Origin: CALLPQ01 sp039819545
GTDB lineage: Bacteria; Pseudomonadota; Alphaproteobacteria; Caulobacterales; Parvularculaceae
DNA length: 64,000 bases
Reading direction: 5' to 3'
Assembly: GCA_039819545.1 (NCBI GenBank)
Contig: JBCBRS010000004.1
Coordinates: 1-64,000 of the forward strand
Shown: piece by piece, positions 45,509 to 54,965 of the stretch
Layout of the letters: each line of letters opens with the position of its first letter
Position numbering within the stretch: the first letter of the stretch is position 1
Program-made: the position numbers and the translations under genes
Notes under the pieces: model-generated
What the model was told of the DNA's origin: nothing
Seen by the model: the letters and a program-made list of their open reading frames with translations, nothing else
The model's database searches: none

Positions 45509-45520
45509 AAGACGCGTTCA

Positions 45521-46783
45521 TCAGTAGGCGGCAATTTCCACATCATACCCCTCACCGCGCAAATCATCGAGAATCCGGTTCAGGTGCTCCTGACCTTGCG
45601 TATCGATGGTCAGATCCATGCAGGTCATTTTCGCGGGCAGGTCTGAGTAGGTCCGGTGGTGACCCACATCGATGACATTGCCGTCCTGGCGCGCAACGAT
45701 GGACGATACCCGCACCAATTGGCCCGGCTTATCAAGCAATTGCACCCGCAACCGCGCCAGCCGCCCGGACCGGGCAAGATCGCGCATCAGGATCATCGAT
45801 AAAAGGCGCTGGTCTATGTTACCGCCGCAAAAAACCGTGCTGACCCGTTTTCCTGCAAACCGTTTAGCGTCGCAGAGCATGGCAGCTAGACCAGCGGCTC
45901 CTGCCCCCTCCACCAGAATTTTCTGCTCATTCATGATCAGTGTCAGCGCCTTTTCCAGAAAGCGTTCATTCACCAGAACGATGTCATCGACAAGGGTTCG
46001 GATCATGGTCCGGGTAAGATGCCCTGCCTCCCGCACGGCAATCCCTTCGGCAAGGGTATCGCCGCCTGTGGGCCGCGTTCCCTGATCAAGCGCATTTACC
46101 ATGGAGGGAAATAATTCCGTCTGTACCCCAATGATCTCGATATCCGGATGCTGATCACGCAGCACAAGAGCCATGCCTGCCATCAGACCGCCCCCACCAA
46201 TGGGGACCAGCACACAATCGGGCAGGGGGGCATCGTCGAGCATTTCCAGGGCGATCGTCGCCTGACCAGCAATTACCGCCGGATCATCAAAAGGATGAAC
46301 AAAGGTTAGGCCGTCTTTCTCGCACCGCTCCACCGCGTGGGCATTAGCCTGATCAAAATTATCCCCATAAAGAACAACTTCGGCGCCAAGCGTTCGGGTC
46401 TGGCGAACTTTTACATCGGGTGTTGTGGTGGGCATGACGATCGTGGCGGGGATGGCCATCTGTTGCGCATGATAGGCAACCCCCTGCGCGTGATTGCCAG
46501 CCGACGCCGCAATGACGCCCCGCGCGCGCGCATCCTGCCCAAGGGTCAAGAGCCTATTCAGGGCACCGCGCTGTTTGAAGGACCCGGTATATTGCAGACA
46601 CTCCAGCTTCATCCACAAATCCGCCCCGGTCATGAGGCTTAGCTTGTCAGCGCGCAGGGTGGGGGTGCGCGCAATATGCGGGGCGATGCGTGCATGAGCA
46701 TCGAAAACCGAACCAATGGTCAAAGGCAATGGGTCAGCCGCCATCGCTTCTGTGGAGGCGGCGTTATGATTGGCGTTGGTCAC
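45521..46783 (-). CDS. ilvA: Threonine dehydratase (ammonia-lyase) with ACT domain
   Basis: This PLP enzyme converts threonine to 2-oxobutanoate, the first step specific for isoleucine. The 420-residue protein has YTGSFKQRGALNRLL with the PLP lysine, ASAGNHAQGVAYHAQQ, and the phosphate-binding VPIGGGGLMAGMAL. The C-terminal 80 residues (RLRVQLLDKPGQLVRVSSIV ... LTIDTQGQEHLNRILDDLRG) form a single ACT domain, as in the TdcB/YgkJ-like and shorter IlvA proteins, so inhibition by isoleucine is not certain. The start is GTG 46783. It fits the branched-chain theme of the window. Biodegradative threonine deaminase is the alternative. Confidence 0.85.
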   Translation of the reverse strand: MTNANHNAASTEAMAADPLPLTIGSVFDAHARIAPHIARTPTLRADKLSLMTGADLWMKLECLQYTGSFKQRGALNRLLTLGQDARARGVIAASAGNHAQGVAYHAQQMAIPATIVMPTTTPDVKVRQTRTLGAEVVLYGDNFDQANAHAVERCEKDGLTFVHPFDDPAVIAGQATIALEMLDDAPLPDCVLVPIGGGGLMAGMALVLRDQHPDIEIIGVQTELFPSMVNALDQGTRPTGGDTLAEGIAVREAGHLTRTMIRTLVDDIVLVNERFLEKALTLIMNEQKILVEGAGAAGLAAMLCDAKRFAGKRVSTVFCGGNIDQRLLSMILMRDLARSGRLARLRVQLLDKPGQLVRVSSIVARQDGNVIDVGHHRTYSDLPAKMTCMDLTIDTQGQEHLNRILDDLRGEGYDVEIAAY

Positions 46784-46901
46784 GGGTCTGTCTCACCTTC
46801 ATGAGCGCATCAAGCGCGCCCTGGCCGGTTCCCTATGCTGGAAACCGCTCCATATTCAACAGATTATCCTAGAATGGTGTAAGATTTTAGGAGAATTGCC
46901 G

Positions 46902-47339
46902 CTAAAAAGAAAAAACCTTGCGAGTCACAAGACGGCGGCGCAGATCGGTTGTGGTCATCGCGGTCTTTGGTGCGGGGCAAATATCACGGCTCTCCGGTGA
47001 CGTTTCACCTCGGGTGTGAGCATTACCCCTATCGGTGCCGCGCAAGCGCCCTTCAGCGCCCATCTGGTTTGTGGCAACTTTGTAGGCAAGGTGCGCGCGC
47101 GCACCAATAATGCGTAGGCCGCGTGCGAGAAAACCTTCCACAATTTCGTCATCATCGGCGGCTTGTGACTTTTCACTGCTGATCAGGTGCCCGACGAGCC
47201 CCGGGACCGTATCGACCGCCCCGCCCGCCCGGGCTTGCGTCGCGGCGGTGAAGGCCAGGACAGCGATGATGACTGTGAGCAGTAGCGTTTTGCTCATCCC
47301 TGAGACCGTCATCACCTTACCAGTTCCCTCGCAAGCCAT
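46902..47339 (-). CDS. Small exported protein of unknown function
   Basis: The 145-residue product has a signal peptide (about 15 N-terminal residues, then KTLLLTVIIAVLAFTAA, cleaved after ARA). The mature part begins GGAVDTVPGLVGHLIS, is rich in charged residues and ends RRRLVTRKVFSF. I recognise no domain. I start at the ATG 47339 because GGGAGG lies 5 nt upstream, while the longer open frame has no good start signal. It lies between ald and ilvA on the same strand. Confidence 0.6.
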   Translation of the reverse strand: MACEGTGKVMTVSGMSKTLLLTVIIAVLAFTAATQARAGGAVDTVPGLVGHLISSEKSQAADDDEIVEGFLARGLRIIGARAHLAYKVATNQMGAEGRLRGTDRGNAHTRGETSPESRDICPAPKTAMTTTDLRRRLVTRKVFSF

Positions 47340-47434
47340 TTTTGCCTCCCGGTCACGCCGCACTGTGGTCATTGTACCGCACTCTCTCACTCCCGAATTG
47401 GGGTTTGTTTGCGGCGATTTCAAGGCTTTACCGG

Positions 47435-48550
47435 TCAGGCCGCCAACACGTCTTCGGCTGGTGAGAAGGCGAGGTTCAGGGCTTTTGCCACCGCCTCATA
47501 GGTAACTTGCCCCTGATGGACGTTCAGCCCGTTGCGTAAGTGGGGGTTATTCTTCAAGGCCCCTAGCCCCTCGTCGGCGAGGGCAAGCCCATGCCGCAAG
47601 GTTGCGTTATTGAGAGCATGAGAAGAGGTGAGCGGCACCGCGCCCGGCATATTCGCCACGCAATAATGCAGGATACCATCAACCTCATAGGTCGGGTGCT
47701 CGTGGGTTGTGGCTTTTGAGGTTTCAAAGCACCCGCCCTGATCAATCGCCACATCAACGAGAACAGATCCGTCTTTCATCCCGCTCAGCATGGAGCGCGT
47801 AACAAGCTTGGGCGCGCTTGCACCGGGGATCAGCACCGCGCCCACAGTGACATCCGCTGCGTCGGTTTCCTCATCAAGCGCCTCAAAGGTTGAATAGCGC
47901 GTTTTGATCCGTCCCAGGAAGATATCGTCAAGTTCGCCCATGCGATGGATATCAACGTCAAGCACCGTCACATCGGCGCCAAGACCCGCAGCCATCTTCG
48001 CCGCATGGGTACCCACAACACCGCCGCCCACAACAACAACTTTTGCAGGGGGCACACCGGGCACCCCGCCCACAAGAAGCCCGCGTCCGCCGCGATGGGC
48101 AGTCAGCGCATAGGCCGCTGCCTGCACGGCGAGACGCCCGGCCACTTCGCTCATGGGCGCCAATAGCGGTAAGCCGCCGCGCCGGTCGGTCACCGTTTCA
48201 TAGGCTACGGCGGTTACACCGCTTTCAATCAGGCCTTTGGTCTGCGCCGGGTCAGGGGCCAGATGAAGGTAGGTGTATAGAATTTGCCCTTCGCGCAGTT
48301 GCTCCCATTCGCTAGGCTGGGGCTCCTTCACTTTGACGATCATGTCCGACTTAGCAAAAACCGTGGCTGCATCATCGACGATCTTTGCGCCAGCCGCGCG
48401 GTAATCCTCGTCGCTCACACGAATGCCAAGGCCGGCACCGGTTTCCACAAAAACCTCGTGCTTATGGGCCACATATTCACGCACACTACCGGGGGTAAGC
48501 CCCACCCGAAACTCACTATTTTTGATTTCTTTCGGTACACCAACGATCAT
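47435..48550 (-). CDS. ald: Alanine dehydrogenase
   Basis: Ald catalyses NAD-dependent oxidative deamination of alanine to pyruvate and ammonia. The protein starts MIVGVPKEIKNSEFRVGL and has the substrate-binding region YTYLHLAPD, the NAD motif VVVVGGGVVGTHAAKMAAGL and the late VANMPGAVPLTSSHALNNAT, all typical of Ald. With the start at 48550 (GGGAGG 5 nt upstream) the length is 371, the family standard. A 5-bp palindrome CTATC-ATTA-GATAG lies 24 nt upstream (48574-48587). No Lrp/AldR-type regulator gene is adjacent. Confidence 0.96.
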   Translation of the reverse strand: MIVGVPKEIKNSEFRVGLTPGSVREYVAHKHEVFVETGAGLGIRVSDEDYRAAGAKIVDDAATVFAKSDMIVKVKEPQPSEWEQLREGQILYTYLHLAPDPAQTKGLIESGVTAVAYETVTDRRGGLPLLAPMSEVAGRLAVQAAAYALTAHRGGRGLLVGGVPGVPPAKVVVVGGGVVGTHAAKMAAGLGADVTVLDVDIHRMGELDDIFLGRIKTRYSTFEALDEETDAADVTVGAVLIPGASAPKLVTRSMLSGMKDGSVLVDVAIDQGGCFETSKATTHEHPTYEVDGILHYCVANMPGAVPLTSSHALNNATLRHGLALADEGLGALKNNPHLRNGLNVHQGQVTYEAVAKALNLAFSPAEDVLAA

Positions 48551-48694
48551 CAAGGCCTCCCATCGCCGCCGGACTATCATTAGATAGGAGAATACCACAT
48601 CAGGGCTAGTCAATTCCAGCAAATGCAGGCCGCCTAAAAGCCTGTTTCACCAAGCCCATGCGCGCCCATAGTGAATACAACCATAGACCCGTGA

Positions 48695-50275
48695 TTAAAA
48701 CGCCAACGCCTTCGCAGAATTCACATGCTCCAGTGCCTGCACCGCGCCCAGTGTGCCGTCCGAAACTGCATCATCGACGGCGATTAGAGCAATCGCCTCC
48801 TCGCCAGCGCCCGACCGGCCAAGGTTGAAGGTCCCAATGTTAACGCCCGCATCACCGAGCGTCTGGCCCAACGCGCCGATAAAACCCGGCTTGTCTGCAT
48901 TGGTCACAAACAGCATGTGATCGGCAAATGCGGCCTCCATATCGACGCCGTTCACCTCCGTCACGCGGGGGACGGCACCAAATAACGCGCCGGTCACCGA
49001 CCGCTCATGGCGTTCGGTTACAATCCGCAGACGAATGATGGAATCGAAGTTTTCGATCTCATCAAGATAAGTCTCCGCAATGGCGACCCCGCGCTCCTTT
49101 GCGATAGAGGGGGCACTGACGATATTGATATCAGACAGCATGGGCTTCAAAACACCAGCGATTGCCGCCGCCGTTAACGGCTTGGTGTTCAGCTTCGCCA
49201 CCTCTCCGCCATAGACAACTTCGATCCCTTTAATGCTTGTCTCAATCAATTGCCCGGCAAAAAGCCCGAGCCGCTCGGCAAGCTGAATAAACGGACGCAG
49301 GCGCGGCGCCTCCTCCGCCGAAACCGACGGCATGTTCAGCGCATTGGTCACCGCACCGCGCATGAGATAATCGGCCATCTGCTCGGCAACCTGAATGGCA
49401 ACATTCTCCTGCGCCTCGCGCGTTGATGCCCCCAGATGCGGGGTTAGTACCACATTGTCATAGCCAAAAAGCGGATGATCCGTTGCCGGTTCCACAGCAA
49501 AAACATCGAGCGCCGCCGCCCCGATATGACCGTTATCAAGCTGCGCTTTCAGGGCATCTTCATCTATCAAGCCACCGCGCGCGCAATTGATGACGCAGAC
49601 CCCTTTCTTTGTCTTTGCCAGGCTATCCGCATCAAGAATATTTCGCGTTTGATCTGTCAGGGGCGTGTGCAACGTGATGATATCGGCGCGCGCCAGCAAT
49701 TCATCAAGCTCGACTTTTTCTACGCCAATATCCACCGCCCGCTGCGCCGACAGAAACGGGTCAAACGCCACGACCCGAAGTTTGAGACCGAGCGCGCGGT
49801 CAGCCACGATAGATCCGATATTGCCGCAGCCAATAAGGCCAAGCGTCTTGCCGTAAAGCTCCGTACCCATGAATTTCGATTTTTCCCATTTGCCCGCATG
49901 GGTTGACTGGCTCGCCTGGGGAATTTTTCGCGCCAATGAAAACATCATGGCGATGGCATGTTCGGCGGTTGTGATGGCATTGCCAAAAGGCGTATTCATC
50001 ACCACCACACCCTGCGACGTCGCCGTGGGGATATCGATATTGTCAACGCCGATACCCGCGCGGCCAATCACTTTTAGGTTGTGCCCCGCATTGATCACCG
50101 CTTCGGTGGCTTTTGTCGCGGATCGCACGGCAAGACCATCATAGTCACCAATAATCGACAGCAAACGGTCTTTGTCTTTGCCAAGATCAGGCTGATAGTC
50201 CACATCAACACCGCGCTCTCTAAAGACATTGACGGCGGTCTCACTCAATTTGTCAGAAATCAAAACAGTGGGCAT
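48695..50275 (-). CDS. serA: D-3-phosphoglycerate dehydrogenase
   Basis: SerA oxidises 3-phosphoglycerate in the first step of serine synthesis. The 526-residue protein has the long form with three parts. The catalytic domain has GRAGIGVDNIDIPTATSQGV, the NAD motif GLIGCGNIGSIVADRALGLK and VLTPHLGASTREAQENVA with the catalytic His. An intervening ASB-like domain follows (KLNTKPLTAAAIAGVLKPML), then a C-terminal ACT domain (FVTNADKPGFIGALGQTLGD), the likely site of serine feedback. It follows serC by 57 nt. Confidence 0.97.
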   Translation of the reverse strand: MPTVLISDKLSETAVNVFRERGVDVDYQPDLGKDKDRLLSIIGDYDGLAVRSATKATEAVINAGHNLKVIGRAGIGVDNIDIPTATSQGVVVMNTPFGNAITTAEHAIAMMFSLARKIPQASQSTHAGKWEKSKFMGTELYGKTLGLIGCGNIGSIVADRALGLKLRVVAFDPFLSAQRAVDIGVEKVELDELLARADIITLHTPLTDQTRNILDADSLAKTKKGVCVINCARGGLIDEDALKAQLDNGHIGAAALDVFAVEPATDHPLFGYDNVVLTPHLGASTREAQENVAIQVAEQMADYLMRGAVTNALNMPSVSAEEAPRLRPFIQLAERLGLFAGQLIETSIKGIEVVYGGEVAKLNTKPLTAAAIAGVLKPMLSDINIVSAPSIAKERGVAIAETYLDEIENFDSIIRLRIVTERHERSVTGALFGAVPRVTEVNGVDMEAAFADHMLFVTNADKPGFIGALGQTLGDAGVNIGTFNLGRSGAGEEAIALIAVDDAVSDGTLGAVQALEHVNSAKALAF

Positions 50276-50332
50276 AGGGATCTTCCTTAGAAGGATTAAA
50301 TAGAAAATAGACGATCGACGACACGCGGTCTG

Positions 50333-51544
50333 TTACGCGTGATCCGCTTTCGTGATGGCAAAGGCCCAGTCAAGCCAGGGGAGGAGCGCGCGGACGTCTT
50401 CGGTTTCCACCGTTGCCCCGCACCAGATCCGCAAGCCCGGCGGTGCATCGCGGTACCCCGCCACGTCATAGGCGGCGTCTTCGGTTTCCAGACGCGCGGC
50501 CATCGCCTTGATAAAGCTGGTTTGCGCATCCGCCGATCGTGCTGTAACCGCGGGGTCGACAATGGACAGACAAACCGAGCTGTTGGACCGGATTGCAGGG
50601 TCCGTACACAGAAAATCCACCCACGGGGTCCGGGCAACCCACTCCGCGATAGCCTGCAGGTTTGCATCAGACCGCGCATGCATGGCGGCAAGCCCGCCGA
50701 TGGAGGCCCCCCATTTCAGCGCATCGATCACATCCTCCACACACAGCATGGAGGGCGTGTTGATAGTCGCGCCTGTAAAAATCCCCTCGATGAGGCTACC
50801 GCCTTTCGTCAGGCGGAAGATCTTCGGCAACGGCCAGGGCGGTGTGTAACTTTCAAGGCGCTCCACAGCGCGCGGGCTAACAATGAGCACACCATGGGCA
50901 CCCTCCCCGCCCAGTGCCTTTTGCCAAGAGAACGTCACCACATCGAGCTTTGCCCAGTCGAGCGCTTGCGCAAAGACCGCAGAGGTCGCATCGCAGATGG
51001 TGAGCCCTGCCCGGTCAGCGGCAATAAAATCCGCATTAGGCACCCGAACGCCCGAGGTTGTGCCATTCCAGGTGAAGACGAGATCATGGTCCGGGTTCAC
51101 CGCGCTAAGATCTGGCAACGCCCCGTAAGGCGCCGTGATCACCCGGGCGTCAAGCTTCAGTTGCTTGACCGCATCACTGACCCAGGTTTGCCCGAAGCTT
51201 TCCCACGCCACCATATCCACCGGCCGCGCCCCGAGGAGCGACCACATGGCCATTTCTACCGCGCCGGTATCAGATGCTGGAACGATGCCGATACGATACT
51301 CATCGGGCACCTCCAGCAGGGCGCGGGTTCGATCAATTGCTTCGCTGAGGCGTTGTTTCCCAATTTTAGACCGGTGCGACCGCCCGAGAGATTGGGTCGC
51401 CAGTGACTGTGCCACCCACCCCGGGCGCTTCACGCACGGGCCCGATGAAAAATGCGGGCGGTTGGGTTTCAAGACGGGTTTGGCGGCTGAAAGATCAGTC
51501 AGCACGCGGTCAGCTTGCGCTGCCGCTAATCGCTCTGTGCTCAT
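50333..51544 (-). CDS. serC: Phosphoserine aminotransferase
   Basis: SerC transfers the amino group from glutamate to 3-phosphohydroxypyruvate. The 403-residue protein is of the longer type seen in alphaproteobacteria (N-terminus with LKPNRPHFSSGPCVKRPGW). The PLP-lysine site is in VVTFSWQKALGGEGAHGVLI, and the substrate loop is in GIVPASDTGAVEMAMWSLLG. It starts the serC-serA operon. The start codon is preceded by AGGAG, part of a hairpin in a leader that looks like the serC RNA motif. Confidence 0.95.
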   Translation of the reverse strand: MSTERLAAAQADRVLTDLSAAKPVLKPNRPHFSSGPCVKRPGWVAQSLATQSLGRSHRSKIGKQRLSEAIDRTRALLEVPDEYRIGIVPASDTGAVEMAMWSLLGARPVDMVAWESFGQTWVSDAVKQLKLDARVITAPYGALPDLSAVNPDHDLVFTWNGTTSGVRVPNADFIAADRAGLTICDATSAVFAQALDWAKLDVVTFSWQKALGGEGAHGVLIVSPRAVERLESYTPPWPLPKIFRLTKGGSLIEGIFTGATINTPSMLCVEDVIDALKWGASIGGLAAMHARSDANLQAIAEWVARTPWVDFLCTDPAIRSNSSVCLSIVDPAVTARSADAQTSFIKAMAARLETEDAAYDVAGYRDAPPGLRIWCGATVETEDVRALLPWLDWAFAITKADHA

Positions 51545-51600
51545 TATAAACTCCTATCCTCACAGATAGGCGCGCCCCGTTGGGAAGGCGTGGCCCGCGT
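51545..51600 (-). promoter_or_regulatory. Candidate serC RNA motif leader
   Basis: On the minus strand just before serC there are two hairpins: CGCC-TT-CC/GGGGCG (plus coordinates 51573-51590) and CCTATC-TGTGAG-GATAGG (51570-51553). The second reaches into the AGGAG ribosome binding site (51551-51555). The arrangement and partial sequence resemble the serC motif described upstream of serC in alphaproteobacteria; I rely on memory of that motif, not on a covariance search. Confidence 0.45.
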
Positions 51601-51700
51601 CGGCTATCGGCAAAAAGCGCGGAGCGGTCAATCGCTATCTGAGCCCGCGGCACAATTTGCAGGATATGCGCCGCGTTAGCCGATTCCACCACCGGGCGCG

Positions 51701-52780
51701 TTAATCAATTACCGTGCCCGGCGGAATGACCCGGGCGATCCAGCCGGTTTTAGGGAAGGGTTTGATCAGAATACGGCGCACCGTTTTCCACCCACCGCCG
51801 AGCAATACCATGGCCCCGCCCAGAACCAGCAAGGTGACTGCGATGCTCCACGCGCCATCGAGACCAGAGTTAGAGAACAAAACTCCAATGGCCGCCGCCG
51901 CTGACAATAGACCGGCCACCAGAAGTGCGCGGCGATTGATCAAGAGAGAGATAACCGCAAATACGATAACGATCAGCAAGGTCGCCACCGCCGGGAATGT
52001 ATCGTTTGACGAAAAGGCCCCGCCGCCCGCCACCATAGTGGTGATCGACCAGAACATCAGCGGCGCCGCGAAGAAATGCAGCCAGAAGCCATTGTCCGAA
52101 ATGCGGGTCCGCCGCTCCGGATCGCGGGCATCAAAATAGACGCCAAGCAGAAAGAGGAAAATGCCGGACCCAAGCCCCCACAGCCCCAGATTGTTCAGCA
52201 CGATTGCCGGGTCAATAAAGATTGCCGTGGCAACGACAAGGCCCGCAATAGACGCGCCCGCAAGACCCATGGCAAAAGGCAGTTTCATGCGCACATAGTA
52301 AAGAAAGATGCCGATCGTCCCTGTGGCCGCCAGGACAAGGGGAAAAACTTTCGCATTTTTAACCCAGTCGCTGATATTGTTTCCAATATCACCAACGATC
52401 CCCACATAGAGCAACCCGGTGCCGGTGAGCAAAAATCCCATAAAGGTCAGTAGAATGACGATTGCCGGGAGGAACAATCGCCTCGTGCGGGCAAAAATCT
52501 CGCCAACGGCCCACATAACCGCCGCATCAACTAGAAAAACAACGCCGCCGATTATAAAGGGCTGACGCACACCCCGTTCCAATCCTTCACCAAAATCAAT
52601 TCCGACGAGATTGAAGATCATCAGAATCGAGAACAAGGCGAGCCCTGCCGCGAACAGACCAAGACCAATACTGAGAAAAACGTCGTGGAAGTTCCGGATA
52701 AACCGCAATTCCTCCTCGCCGCTATCACCGCCGGATCGTGTGCGATCTTCCAGCGCCGTGTCAAAAGCGGTTTGTGTCAT
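51701..52780 (-). CDS. Polytopic membrane protein of unknown function
   Basis: The roughly 359-residue protein has a short hydrophilic N-terminus and about ten hydrophobic segments (e.g. VFLSIGLGLFAAGLALFSIL, FLPAIVILLTFMGFLLTGTG, LGLWGLGSGIFLFLLGVYF and TLLIVIVFAVISLLINRRAL). Features such as PERRTRISDNGFWLHFFAAP, between two membrane segments, recall DUF2157-like or DUF4401-like proteins, but I cannot assign it. The start at 52780 has GAGGAG 7 nt upstream. It lies upstream of serC on the same strand with a 156-nt gap, so it is probably a separate transcript. Confidence 0.7.
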   Translation of the reverse strand: MTQTAFDTALEDRTRSGGDSGEEELRFIRNFHDVFLSIGLGLFAAGLALFSILMIFNLVGIDFGEGLERGVRQPFIIGGVVFLVDAAVMWAVGEIFARTRRLFLPAIVILLTFMGFLLTGTGLLYVGIVGDIGNNISDWVKNAKVFPLVLAATGTIGIFLYYVRMKLPFAMGLAGASIAGLVVATAIFIDPAIVLNNLGLWGLGSGIFLFLLGVYFDARDPERRTRISDNGFWLHFFAAPLMFWSITTMVAGGGAFSSNDTFPAVATLLIVIVFAVISLLINRRALLVAGLLSAAAAIGVLFSNSGLDGAWSIAVTLLVLGGAMVLLGGGWKTVRRILIKPFPKTGWIARVIPPGTVID

Positions 52781-53076
52781 GAAGTTTCTCCTCTTGCGGG
52801 AACGCCCGGTTCGCAAATAGCACCAACCGCGCTTTTCAGTCTTACCCGATAATGCCCCAGCTTAACGCCCAAATCATCGCCTGCGCCCCTTGAATGCAAC
52901 CATCACACGCACCGACAATGCAGGGATAAGGTACCAACCGCCGACAAAAACGCAATTCGCGAATCGATAGCCGGATATCAACCCGCGATAGGCCGGTTGG
53001 CAGCCCCCTAGGCGGGCTGGTCGTTTCGCGCCATAGTCAATGGATAAGAGGTTGCGGGTAGATGAGGGGCCCTATC

Positions 53077-54291
53077 ATGGGTGTAAGTACACAGACTGTC
53101 AGTCAGGGCACAGCACCCGTCTTTGATCCGGCAGCGGCAACGCAGGCCTATATCGATAGCCTTGGGCCTGACGCGCTGGCAAAGGCAGCGGCCTATACAA
53201 TGGGCAATCATATCCTGTTGGGCGTCGGGGTCATTGTCTCGGCGCTTGTAACCTTCGCCCTTGTCCGCTCCCGCCTTCCGCAAAAGCTGGAGGATAAATT
53301 TGGATCGGGATCTTTTCTCGGTATCGCGTTAATCAGTATGGTGACCCTTGTTCTGGGAACGATCATATCCCTGCCTTGGGATCTTTATACCGATTGGTGG
53401 CGCGAAACGCAGTATGGTCGAACGAGCCAGCCCCTGTCTGATCATCTAACCCAAACTGGTATTGCCACGGGTCTGGGGGTTGTTGCCGGGGCTTTCTTCT
53501 TTGTGATCCTCTATTTCCTCATTCGCCGGGCGGGGCGGTTCTGGTGGATCTGGGGCGGCGGCGTGACGGCAGCATTGATCAGCCTACTGTTGTTATTATC
53601 GCCGACCTATATAGAACCCCTGTTCAATGATTTCGAACCCATTCCGGAGGGTCCGGTGCGTGAGGCGGTACTGGCCCTTGCGGCGGATGCTGACATTCCG
53701 GCGGACCGGATTTTCGTCTTTGATGGCTCCCGGCAGTCGAACAATTTTACCGCCAATGTTTCCGGTTTGGGGGATGCCGCGCGGATCGCGATCTCCGATG
53801 TGGCGCTTGGCGAAGCGTCCCTTGATGAGGTCAAAGCGGTCACCGGTCACGAGGTTGGCCACTATGTCCTCGGCCATGTGTGGCGCAGCGTCGGCGTTTT
53901 TTCCGTCCTTGCCATGGTGATGTTCTTTTTGGCTGACCGAACATTCGGCTTTTTTACCGCCCTATTCGGCGCACGCGGTACCATCGCCGATCCGTCGACC
54001 CTGCCGGTCCTTTTGTTCGTCATCGGATTTTTTGGCGTGATTGCCGAACCCATTACGAATACGCTCACACGCATTGGTGAGACCGAGGCGGATCAATATT
54101 CCTTAGATACGGTGGGCCTGCCCGACGCGCTTGCCTCGGCTCTCGTGAAAACGGCGGAATATCGAAATCCGCGTCCCACCCGCTGGCAGGAAGCGCTGTT
54201 CTACACGCACCCTTCGGTGGAACGCCGGGTGCGCCGCGCCATGGATTGGAAAGCGGCAAACCTGCCGGCCCCCGCTTTAGCCGATGAATAG
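53077..54291 (+). CDS. M48 family metallopeptidase (Ste24/CAAX protease-like)
   Basis: This is an integral membrane zinc peptidase. The zinc motif HEVGHYVLGH (TGHEVGHYVLGHVWRS) and a downstream Glu in RIGETEADQYSLDTVGLPDA are intact, along with the usual N-terminal membrane helices (LLGVGVIVSALVTFALVRS; LISMVTLVLGTIISLPWDLY; VVAGAFFFVILYFLIRRAG). The 404-residue length and the PLFNDFEPIPEG segment match Ste24-type proteins. Bacteria have few prenylated CAAX proteins, so a role in membrane protein quality control or signal-peptide clearance is more likely. I use ATG 53077 (GAGGGG 8 nt upstream) over the ATG at 53062. Confidence 0.92.
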   Translation: MGVSTQTVSQGTAPVFDPAAATQAYIDSLGPDALAKAAAYTMGNHILLGVGVIVSALVTFALVRSRLPQKLEDKFGSGSFLGIALISMVTLVLGTIISLPWDLYTDWWRETQYGRTSQPLSDHLTQTGIATGLGVVAGAFFFVILYFLIRRAGRFWWIWGGGVTAALISLLLLLSPTYIEPLFNDFEPIPEGPVREAVLALAADADIPADRIFVFDGSRQSNNFTANVSGLGDAARIAISDVALGEASLDEVKAVTGHEVGHYVLGHVWRSVGVFSVLAMVMFFLADRTFGFFTALFGARGTIADPSTLPVLLFVIGFFGVIAEPITNTLTRIGETEADQYSLDTVGLPDALASALVKTAEYRNPRPTRWQEALFYTHPSVERRVRRAMDWKAANLPAPALADE

Positions 54292-54693
54292 ACGGCCTGC
54301 GCGAACGACGAGAATCAGCGCCAGCGCCAACCCCGTCACATAGGTACCAAGGGCGCCCACAAATTTTAGCGGCGTGCCCTCATAAACGCTGCCGCCCAAT
54401 AACACGCCAGCGGCATGAAGGTAGCGGCAAACAACAGCGGCCACCATAATGGCGCCAATCCAAAACGGCATGATGGGAAGACGCAACCCGAGCGCCAGGA
54501 TCATCAACGCCAGCATCGGCACATATTCTGTGCTATTGCCGTGCGCGCGCATGGCCTTGCGCAAACCCGATGCCGGATCGGCCTCCGCCTCATGCTGGGT
54601 CTGGATCACGGCACCACGCTCGCGCGAGACATTGAAGCCGAGCAAGAAAATCAGCACCCCCAAAAGCCCCACACATAAAAGTGAAATCGCCAT
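54277..54693 (-). CDS. MAPEG family membrane protein
   Basis: The 138-residue protein has four hydrophobic segments (LLCVGLLGVLIFLLGFNVS, EYVPMLALMILALGLRLPIM, FWIGAIMVAAVVCRYLHAAG, YVTGLALALILVVRAG) with the MAPEG pattern RAHGNSTEYVPM, corresponding to the glutathione or eicosanoid metabolism family. Bacterial members are often glutathione transferases of unknown substrate. Its 3' end overlaps the convergent M48 protease gene by 15 nt. Confidence 0.85.
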   Translation of the reverse strand: MAISLLCVGLLGVLIFLLGFNVSRERGAVIQTQHEAEADPASGLRKAMRAHGNSTEYVPMLALMILALGLRLPIMPFWIGAIMVAAVVCRYLHAAGVLLGGSVYEGTPLKFVGALGTYVTGLALALILVVRAGRLFIG

Positions 54694-54965
54694 GCCCAGC
54701 TCCTCGCGGTTTCTTTAGGTCGATAAGGGCGGGGATATCGAAAAGCCCGGTGGGTCACAAGGGTGATTGGCGTTAGCGGCATGGGCACGGGCGAATTGGC
54801 CTGGGAGTTCGCCAAGACAGGTCCCGGGTCGGTGCGGCGCCACCCGAGGAATACGCATGAAACTTTAACACAAATTCCCAATCCCTGGGCATAGAACCCA
54901 AGGTTTCATGATTGGGGGACGGAGGATATCGAACAGCCCCTCAATGAACTTGGAATGCCGCTTTT
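54694..54965. other. Gene-free stretch between MAPEG and saccharopine-dehydrogenase-like genes
   Basis: A 272-nt gap between the upstream end of the MAPEG gene and the 3' end of the saccharopine-dehydrogenase-like gene. It should contain the MAPEG promoter. No gene, clear hairpin terminator or repeat could be seen. Confidence 0.4.
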
